Below, piece by piece: positions 37,501 to 48,300 of a stretch of DNA of 64,000 bases. The number at the start of each line of letters is the position of its first letter. The stretch's first letter is position 1. The position numbers and the translations under genes were made by a program. The notes beneath the pieces were generated by a model. The model searched no databases. It was not told where the DNA came from and saw only the letters and a program-made list of their open reading frames with translations. Source of the DNA: Anthopleura xanthogrammica (taxonomy: Eukaryota > Cnidaria > Anthozoa > Actiniaria > Actiniidae); NCBI GenBank assembly GCA_964019055.1, contig OZ025212.1, positions 6,821,766 through 6,885,765 of the forward strand, in the 5' to 3' direction.

Positions 37501-40500
37501 TAGTATACTATCCATCAGCCAAGAATATCAAGTCACAAGCAACAAAATCTACATCGCTCAAGCTAGACATCCTGGAACCAAACACCGAGTATGTTTTTCG
37601 TCTGTTTGCGTTTGTCCCCGGCGAAAAGGATTTGTACTTTTGCACAAGACGTGTTCGCACAGACCCGGGTAAGTTATTAACACTTATTGACTGGGACCGA
37701 GGGAAACAGTGTGTTTTGTGGTCCCGATCGAGACGACGATGTTTCCCGAGGCGTAGCCAACTGTCACAGAACACAAACAAATATTCGAATTTTTTAATTA
37801 TTTAACCGTTAAAACTTAGAAAAAGTTAGGTTTCCGGTGAAATCACTTCCGGTTTTGTTATTTCCCGGTAGATAACATATTATTGCCCGCAGAGATCCGT
37901 TGCCAGGGAAACATCGAAACTTGTTCACGTTCACGTGATGCCCTCTCGCCCAATCAGATTATGAGAAAAATGGACTTTGACAGTTGGTTTATAACAATAT
38001 CTATTATCATTCAAATTATTTTTTCCGTCATTTTGATTGGCCGAGAGAACTGCAAATAACTGCCTACAAATAACGGTCTGCTCATGCGCATAACGGTGCA
38101 AAGCCATCTTGCTGCAAATAACGGTCTGCTCATGCGCAGTAACGCTGCATTTGACAATGGCTCGCTTCCCTGAAAAAAATTAGCTGACTTCTTTGTTATT
38201 GTTTGACTCGTGCGCACTGCCCCTCAAGGATTAGAAAAAATAATTTGAATGATAAAACAATTATTGAACTCGGTGACGTGCGATTAATGGTTTGTCAAAG
38301 TATTTTTAATTATCGAACCCAGACACAAGCTCTGGGGGCTGATCAAAGTCAGGGCACGGCTAACTTACACATCGAATCCTGAAACAACCTCTGGGGGCTG
38401 ATCAAAGTCAAGACAAGGCTTACTCACAGATCGAACCCTGAAACAACCTCTGGGGACTGATCAAAGTCAAGGCAATGCTTACTCACACATCGAACCCTGA
38501 AACAACCTCTGGGGGCTGATCAAAGTCAAGGCAAGGCTTACTCACAGATCGAACCCTGAAACAACCTCTGGGAGCTGATTAAAGTCAAGACAAGGCTTAC
38601 TCACAGATCGAACCCTGAAACAACCTCTGGGGGCTGATCAAAGTCAAGGCAAGGCTTACTCACAGATCGAACCCTGAAACAACCTCTGGGGGCTGATCTT
38701 AGTCAGGGCACGGCCATAACTCACAGATCGAATTGGAATATGCCTGTTGGGTTTTGTGGAGAGAGAAAAAGAGAATAACTATACAAGGGTTTTTTTTTTA
38801 CATTTTTGTTTTTCAAATTTCAGTTATGTGGCGCCTTTCCGGAGGAAGAATGAAGAACGAAGGAATAGCTGAAGTAAACTTCAAAGGAGAATGGGGTCAA
38901 TTGTGTTCACAATATATCTGGACACAGCGCGAGTCCGACGTGCTTTGTCGCTCCTTGGGTTTGCCCAAAGCAATGGCAACAGTAAAGCACGAGAGAACAC
39001 CCAACATGAAATCTTGGATGCATTATTTTAAGTGCTCGGGTAAGGAAGACAACCTGCAAGAATGTCCCCATGGGAAGTGGGGGAGCTACCTGACATGCCC
39101 GACTGTACCTAAAGTAGTCTGTGGAAGTCCCAAAGGTGAGGTTTACTAATTATGATATAATAAATATCCAAAAAAAATGATTTCTCTCTACGACTAAAAG
39201 TGCTTCGATCTTGGATAATCATCAGTTTGAAATGACCCATAAAACAAGACTTCAAAAGGAAGCTAAAGAACGGTTCTGTAGAGGTAGGGGTAGAGTCAGG
39301 GCAAAGATGGGATGGGATTACAAGTGCAAAAACAGGCGACTAAATTCATCCTCAACCTTCCGCTGTATCGATTCGAAATGAGCTACCAAGAAAGGCTAGT
39401 AGGAACAAAGTACCTTCTTCCCTTGTGCTACTGGCATGAGTATCTGGACATGGCGTTCCTTTTCAAAGCTATTACAGGCTTAACCAAGCTCGATCCCAAA
39501 GGATTACCATCTGTTCCTCAATCTACTAAAGCAACCAAAGACAATAACAATAACAATAACAGTGGCACCAAATTCCACTAAGCGTTCTGCAAAAACCTCA
39601 ACATACCAGAATTATTTCATTTAAAACATTTATTTATTTTCGCTTCATGTAGAATCAATACTGAAAATATTGTATCAGGAGTTAGGTGCACTTTAAGCTC
39701 CCTAATTTGTGTAATGTAATACTGACCGTTTCCTCCTCAGAGGATTCTGACCCACAGTTCGTTTCAGCCGCGCATTTTACATTACTCTCTTCTCCAGTTA
39801 ATAGTTATTGTATTTGATAGTACAACAAATAACTTCTAATTTTCTTAATTTTTCACATTTAAAAGTATATTCTATATTTTTCTACTCATTTTCTTTCTCT
39901 GTCATTTTTAGTTGAGCGTCATAACATCACGGATCAGGCTGGGTTTATCACCTCTCCTGGATATCCTAACTACATGTTACAGGCACACCATGAGTGGATG
40001 TTCATCCCTTCCAACCCAAACAGCAGATTTTTAATGGTATTCTTAGAAGTCGATTTGGAAAGGAAATCTGGGTAAGTTTTCACGGTGAATTTCAAGATTC
40101 CTAAAATCTGTGATGTCATCACTCCCGATCCTCCCTCGGCCACTCTCCTTTCATTTCCTTTCCTCAATCCTTCCATCCTTCTTTCCATCCCTCCATTCCT
40201 CTTATATCTGTTCATCCTTTTTTCTTTCCTTTCATCCATCTATCCATCGAACTATCCATTCATCCATCCACCCTTCCTTTTTTCATCCATGCATCCATTT
40301 CATCTCATCTTTGTGATCGAATCGTTTCGACCCATTCTTCCCTCCTTCTATCCATCTCATTCATTCATTCATTCATTAATCCATCCATTCATTCATTCCT
40401 TCCTTGCTTCATTCTGTCATTCATTCATTCATTCATTCATTCATTCATTCATTCATTCATTCATTCATTCATTCATTCATTCATTCATTCATTCATTCAT

Positions 40501-43500
40501 TCATTCATTCATTCATTCATTCATTCATTCATTCATTCATTCATTCATTCATTCATTCATTCATTCATTCATTCATTCATTCATTCATTCATTCATTCAT
40601 TCATTCATTCATTCATTCATTCATTCATTCATTCATTCATTCATTCATTCATTCAATCATTCATTCCTTCATTCAATGTATTCATCCATCCATCATTTCA
40701 TCCGTCTTATCTCATCTCATCTCATCTATTTGTTTGCTTATAGTTGTTTATATCATATTAATATTTGTAACCATGCTTTTTTTTTTCTCACCAGACCAAG
40801 CAAACTTATCGTCAAGAATAGTTACGGCAGAACTATTTTATCTGCAGAGGATCAAAAACTTCTTGCCTCGCCCCCAAAACGGTTCGTCATCAACAAATTT
40901 CCTGTAAGGATGTCTTACCTTTCATCGTTCACACCTGGTAAAGGAGGAAAAGGAATGCGCATGAGATACACTTTCTTCGATGGTAGGACATGAATCATTT
41001 CTTTATTCTTTTATTCTATGCACCCAGTTGATTCTCTCCAGATGTTTTCCAAATGTATTAGTGAGTGAGTGAATATATACCAGTGGCGGATCCAGAAGGA
41101 TTTCAAGGGGGGTGAATGGTACCTAGCAAGGCATTACATAGTGTATTTTTTGCTCTTATCTTATCCTTTATTCCTATTATATTCAACTACAAGGGGGTTG
41201 ACTAGTCACCCAATTCACCCCCCCCCCCCCCCCCCCTCATTTTGTATGAGTATGAAAAGTCACCGTACACCGCAAGGTTACGGTGCGGCGCCGAAACGTC
41301 ACCAAATATTTTCATACACGGCACTGACACGGTCATGGCAAGGCGCCGTCCGTGCTGTAGTTTTTTCATACTCATACGAAAACAGCTTTATGATTAAATG
41401 TAAGAAAATCTTCACGATTAATTTCACCGCGTATAACTGTAAAGATAATTAAATCACACACGGTACAAGTCGCATGCAACCTTCCTGGCGATTTTTCGAG
41501 AAATGTTACACGTAGCAACTTTTCCCGAAGAAATCTACTCATTCATGATCACTCATACCAGAATACTGTCCGGCAATACAATGAAAAATCGCATTTTATT
41601 GGCTGTGAGCGAGCTTTACATCTCTGCCAGCACATTGCATTGCAGCGTGCTCACACGATAAAACAATTGCGTTGCATAGATGTACCATAATGTCTGTGCC
41701 TTGACTTTTTCCGCTACCTAAACTTCTTGGCGACTTAATTCCTATTTTTCTTCACTCGCTAAACCGTTAATGGATTTTTTTTGAATTTTTGAATTTTGTG
41801 TGTGTTAGATTCTTGTTCAAGTAACTGGACCCCCGAAGTCAAACCAGGGATCGGTAAACTGGACGTGTCATGGGCCTCTCAGTCAAGTGACTCGGATTAC
41901 AATTATCTGATTGTATACAACACCAGAGCGAATCAAAATGAAATTATAGTCAACGCCCATTCCCCAGGAGCTACGATTGACTATTTACCTCCTAGCACCA
42001 TGTATAAGGTAACAGTACTGGTATTACACAAAAACGACACTGTTGCTAAATACTGCACCAGACATGTGCGTACCAAAGCAGGTAAGTTATAGACCGAATG
42101 CCAATATGGCCACCATTGACTTTTTGCCATGAAAACCTAATCTTAAAAAATACGCACCACCATCAGAAAGAGCGAACAGAAATATGTATTTTTGGAAAGT
42201 TTCATTGCTACAAATTAAATTCAAGTGAAGCTATTTGGAATCAAAATTACAGAGATTTGTATGTGTTCAGTGATCTGTTTCCTTGCTAGCCTCGTTGTGG
42301 TGTTTTTCACGTTTTTAAAATTAGCTAAAATTCTCATAACTTCTCAAGAATTTAATATTTTTGTCTCAAACTTTCTAACTTTGTTGATGTCATCCTAATC
42401 TATGATTTTAATGTAGCAGTCAACTAGAATATGAATTTAAAAAAATTATGATAATGAAGTGGCGGCTATACTGGCATTCGGTAAACTGGCCACTTTGGAA
42501 ACGAGCAAGGGACTGGGGCGAGTTTTGAAATTAAATCTAATTAGCAAAAACGTTTTGTCATCTGATAAAGCATCTCAAGATTAGTAAGTCTGGCAAATTT
42601 GAACATGATTGAATGAAAAGAACCAGAATTATTGGCTTTCAAAAGTGTCAAAAATTTACAAAGAATGTATGGTTACAAGGCTTGTATCTCTGCTTCTTTT
42701 CATTCAATAATGTGGTGATACTTCTTCTATGATAGGTCGACAAGTCTAGCAAATAAATTATTTTTTGGTTTCCTTCAGAAACGTTTCGTATTGCTGGAGG
42801 ACGAGTCCCTAACGAAGGAAGAGTGGAAATATACCGTAATAGGAACTGGGGTGTGGTTTGTAGAGATGACTGGGACATGGATGACGCGAAGGTGGCCTGC
42901 CGCGTGGCAGGATTTTCAGCTCCAACCTCGGTGTTTGGAAGTATAAGCGGCTATAACCCGTTTGCAACGAACAGGAAACAATCATATGTCCTTGGGCCCC
43001 TTCAGTGTAAAGGATTTGAAACGAGTCTTTTGGAATGCCCTAAAAAGAAGATAACCTACAATTGCAAGTCATGGTCAGCTACTCCAGCAGGTTTAGTTTG
43101 TGGACGTCCGAAAGGTAAAGAATTCAAAGTTTTGAAACATATTTCTTGCTGAGTATAACGGAGAAAATCTTATAATTCCTGTATCCCTTCTTATATGTTA
43201 AAACATTCGAGCCAGAAAGAAATAACTAACCTACCCAACCTGCCGACCAATCAGCCATTTTACTTATCATAGAACAAGTCACCAACTAGGAGATTATCGC
43301 AATCGACCGAATAACCGACCAATCAACCCACGGAAATGATCGATCGATCAATTCTTATATTATCCATTGATCATCTATCGATTGATCGATCCTTTCATCC
43401 ATCCACCCTTCCTGCTATCCATACATCCACCCGTCCGTCCGTCCTTCTGCCCGTTCATCCAACCATCAATTCAATCCATCAATCCGTCCGTCCGCATCGC

Positions 43501-44877
43501 CAGAAAACCGCGACATGCAAGTGCGGTCAGCGGTATTCAAATTTCCCGCCAGTTTAGTAAAAACCGCTGACATTTCCGTCGGCCTCAGGCTACACAGAAA
43601 AACCGCTGATTCATTCGCGGGCTTAAGGACCTTTCTGCGATGGTACATACATTCGGGCGCTATTTTCTGGGGGTTCCACTGGATATTGGGACCAAATATG
43701 CTATTGTGTGCCCCGATCGAGAGTTGCTCTTCAAAATGGCGTTTCAACTACGAGATTTGGCTTATTCTTTGCGAAGATATCAAGCCCCGAAGTCAGGGCA
43801 TTTTGCGAACTTTAACGGGGAAACATGGAGGTATTTTTAAGCTGTTTAACTGCTGTTATTGTTCAGCAATCGAAAGGAAACCTCGGATTTTATCCTAGAG
43901 CCGAGACTTAGTTTCGAGCTGGTGCTCAAATAATTAAACAATATTTCTGAATGCAGACATTTGTTTCTTTTGTCGTCTATTCTCTGTTTCGGCGAATTAC
44001 AAACTAATTTAACTTTCGTTTATTTTTCCGTTCTCATACAAACCTCTGCTTTCAGTGCGATTTCTCTAGGAGTCATTTTGAAATTTAAAAAGGAAACCTC
44101 AAATTTAGATTAAAGTAATATTTTTCTTGCAGGTTATAATGTCCTATAAATGAATTACAAATTGTGATGCAGACATTTTTGATCCGCCAACACACAGGCT
44201 ATATTTTAGACACTTTTTGTTTTAAACCCATACATTTCTCATAACTTTTCGCCGGCCGTATTTTCTTCTGAGCCGGGTTAACCATGCGTGACATGGGTAG
44301 CGGCGCGGTTTTCTGGCGATGGTCCGTCCGTCCCTCCATCCACCCATCCGTCCCTCTTTAGCACTTAGGTTGATTACCGTTTAATTTATCCCAACAGAAT
44401 GCAAGTCCGTTCTTAAAGACAGCCAAGGTACTATACAATCGGAGAGGTATTTCACCGAGCGTAAAATAGTAGACTGTGAATGGACTATAACTGCACCATC
44501 CAAGACGTCTCTCATAGTTTTATCACTAAGAAATATAAAATTCAACCCCATGGCTTTCTGTAGGTAAGAAAGTAGAGTTTTCTTTCGAAATCAATTATTT
44601 CATGGTGTTCTAGCGTGTGTTAACCGAAAGGAACAGGCTGTGCATAATGATGGTGGTGGTGGGGATTATGATGATGATGGTACGTGATGATGATGATGAT
44701 GATGACGGTGCATGGTGATGATGATGATGATGATGATGATGATAGTACGTGGTGATTATGATAATGATGGTACGTGATGATGATGATGACGGTACATGGT
44801 GATGATGATGATGATGATGATGGTACGTGATGATGATGATGATGATGGTACGTGGTGATTATGATAATGATGGTACG

Positions 44878-44924
<47 letters not shown>

Positions 44925-45097
44925 TAATGATGACGATAATGGTGATGTTTTTTGGTGGTGGTGGGGTACTCATGATGATGATGATGATCGGATGGTGGTG
45001 GTGCTGGGGTGATGATAATGAGGATTAGGATGATGATGATGATGGTGGTGGTGGTGGTGGTGGTGATGATGATGATGATGATGATGACCTGATGACC

Positions 45098-45154
<57 letters not shown>

Positions 45155-45265
45155 CCTGATGATGATGATGATGAGGATGGTGGTGATGATGGTGATGATG
45201 ATGGTGATGATGATGAGATGATGATGATGATGATGATGATGATGATATTGTTGTTGTTGTTGTTG

Positions 45266-45315
<50 letters not shown>

Positions 45316-48300
45316 AATCAAAAACCACCCCTGAACAGTGGTATTACACTTCAGTTTTGCTTCTTAGTGTTTCAGGAACTATGACTTCTTTTTTTTGACA
45401 CAGCTTCCATTATTTTCACAGGGAATCTTCTCTTTCCTACATTGATTCTCACGGAAGAATCGTGCAACAAATCTGCGGAGGCAGGGGCTATAAATTCGTT
45501 ATGACTGGCTTTGCGAAGATTCGACTTTTCTCCAACTTCCGCGGCTCTATCCTTCCCAACATAAAGCTGAATTACTTTGTTTCAAATCACAAAATTGAAG
45601 ACAGTAAGTATTTTCAAAGAAATGCAAATCCCTTTTACATAATGGAAAAATGTCTCCCTTCTGTCACTCTTCAGGTCCTTCTCCTTGAGTTCGCCATCCT
45701 CAATAAAAAAGGATCGATCGATCGATAATTTCATCCATCCATCCATCAATCCTCCATTTATAAAAATGTATTCTTCTATAATATTACATTTTCTGTCTAT
45801 GATTATAGTTGTCGAAGCGCCAAACTGGAACATAACAGCCAAGAAGAGGGGTACTGGTTTTATAAAAGTAACATGGCCGTACTATAAACCAACAAACAAA
45901 GATAAATCTCAAAACCTAAACCAAGTAGTCAAGTACGTTCCCGTCTGCGTCATGAAGAAGAATGGACGCATCATTACCGCATATCCCAACGTATTTAGCA
46001 GGAGTACTAACGCAGTCTTTAAAGACTTGAAGTACGGTGAATATACTGTATATCTGTTGGCTTACCTGGGTGATTCACGAAATACACCGCTTACAAACTG
46101 GAAGAAAGCTGCGCGAAAAAGTAGAAGCATCACTCTGAAAACGAAGGAAGGCGGTAAGTACGGCAGGCTCATAATGGTTATCTTTCCATAAACATCGCTA
46201 TCAGGGAATCAAGGATGGTTTAGTGGTAGTGCCCTCGCCTCTCATCTCTTGGGTCTCGGATTTGATTCCCGGACTTTGCATCACATATGAGGGCAGTTTT
46301 TTAGCTCTCTCCCTTTATATGAGGGTTAATTTCTATGGGTTTTCCGGTTATCTTCCTCCGCAAAACCTAAAACGCTAAATTACAACGACATTGATCAGCC
46401 CAGAGGTTGTTTCGGGGTATCTGTCAATAAAACTTAAAGGCTTTTGGGCCACTGAAGGGACCCATGCTTTACAGGAGTAGTGATGGAAGAGGGGGGGGGG
46501 GGGGGGGGCGTGGGTGAAGGAGAGGTTTCCTGCCTGATAACTGCGAATATGCGAGACTCTAATCTTTATTTTAATTAACATCTTGTTAGTTCCATCTCGA
46601 GCGCCAACCAACGTCATTGCTACAACTACTGGCACATCTTCAATTCTGGTCACGTGGGATCCCATTCCAGAGGAATATGTCGATGGAATCCTATACGGTT
46701 ACACCGTTTACGAAGACTATACCAGCCCTTATCGTGGAAAGGTTATCGACACTTTTGGGTCGAGTGTGTATGGCAGAAACAACACGTCTTATAAGCTTAC
46801 AATGGCTTTCAGTAACACTAAATATACCTTCCAAGTCAAAGGATTCACGAGGGCTGGATCCGGACCAAAAAGTTCTAAAGTATCTGCAACAACAGGTTAG
46901 AGAGCGATTAACAGTTTTTTAGTTTTTCTGTTTTATTCGGCTTTTTGTGCTTTTATTATGTTATGTTGTCATGGTAACTATGGTCAGCAGTATTCGCCAT
47001 GAGCATGTTCCCAAGAGCGCACAATACTGTGCGACTAAAGTCAGACATCTTCTCGCTTTTAGAAACCACTTTCCTTAAATTGTTCTCCGCCGATCACAAG
47101 AGACGAAGAATATCGATCGTGGGGGAAATCCAAGAACCAGAACTCGTTTTGTGTAGTTTTGGTTTAGTTGATTTTGCAGAGCTTTTGATATTACATTAGC
47201 CAATCAGGAAGAAGCATTTGGGAATCCTCCAGAGTGCTTCGTTGGCCGTGAGAATAAAATTGATAATTAATAATAATTATTTCAAAAAGAACCCTGATTT
47301 ATTTTGCCCGAATTTCTTGCCACAGGTTATGCGGTACGCGTCACAACCAAATATGGTTATTTTCAAGCCTCGAATGATGCGCTTTATCCAAGTAACCTCC
47401 ACAAGGTCTGGAAACTAGGGGAGGGAAAAGGATTTGGTGAAGTATTAATCGTGTTCAAAGCGTTTGATTTGGAAAGCAGTCACATGTGCAGGTACTGGAT
47501 ATTGACATGGGCAACTTCAAAGGAGTAGCTCTTTTTTGCTTGGGCATAACATTTTTCCAATTCATTCCTTCAAACTTTCAAATTTATCGAGATCCTGAAA
47601 CAACCTCTTAGCTGATCAAAGTCAGGGCACAGCCAACTCACAGATTGAACCCTGAAACAACCTCTGGGCTGATCTAAGTCAGGGCACAGCTAACTCACAG
47701 ATTGAACCCTGAAACAACCTCTTGGCTGATCAAAGTCAGGGCACAGCTAACTCACAGATTGAACCCTGAAACAACCTCTTGGCTGATCAAAGTCAGGGCA
47801 TGGCTAACTCACAGATCAAACCCTGAAACAACCTCTGGGCTGATCTAAGTCAGGGCACAGCCAACTCACAGATCAAACCCTGAAACAACCTCTGGGCTGA
47901 TCAAAGTCAGGGCACAGCTAACTCACAGATTGAACCCTGAAACAACCTCTGGGCTGATCAAAGTCAGGGCACAGCTAACTCACAGATTGAACCCTGAAAC
48001 AACCTCTTGGCTGATCAAAGTCAGGGCATGGCTAACTCACAGATCAAACCCTGAAACAACCTCTGGGCTAATCTAAGTCAGGGCATGGCTAACTCATAGA
48101 TCAAACCCTGAAACAACCTCTGCTCTGATCAAAGTCAGGGCATGGCTAACTCACAGATTGAACCCTGAAACAACCTCTGCGCTGATCAAAGTCAGGGTAC
48201 AGCCAACTCACAGATCAAATAGGAATTTAGCGTGTTAGGTTTTGTTTTGTGGAGGCTAGGAAAACCGAAGATCCCAGAGGTGAGAGGCGAGGGAATTGCC

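Larger units (their letters stand above)
32636..37668 (+). repeat. Recent tandem duplication of an SRCR-CUB-FN3 exon block
   Basis: Block 1 (exons at 32636, 33212, 33882 and 34815, ending 35087) and block 2 (35417, 36086, 36773 and 37396, ending 37668) have identical exon lengths (330, 166, 191 and 273) and near-identical introns. Differences include scattered substitutions, an extra segment of about 110 bases in block 2 near 35846-35955, and a 308-base transposon only in block 1. The intron similarity means the duplication is recent, or has been homogenised by gene conversion. Confidence 0.95.

Noticed and set aside
40085..40993. 302-codon open frame with Phe-Ile-His-Ser repeats joined to a CUB-like end
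   Set aside because: The repeat part is an intronic ATTC microsatellite. The real exon starts after the acceptor at 40791-40794, as in the other five CUB domains.
44620..45321. Serine/isoleucine and asparagine-rich frames on the minus strand
   Set aside because: They are ATG/GTG and TTA repeat artefacts in an intron.
46203..46300. Possible tRNA gene, given A- and B-box-like motifs
   Set aside because: The sequence does not fold into a full tRNA cloverleaf by inspection and is followed by a SINE-like body shared with other copies.
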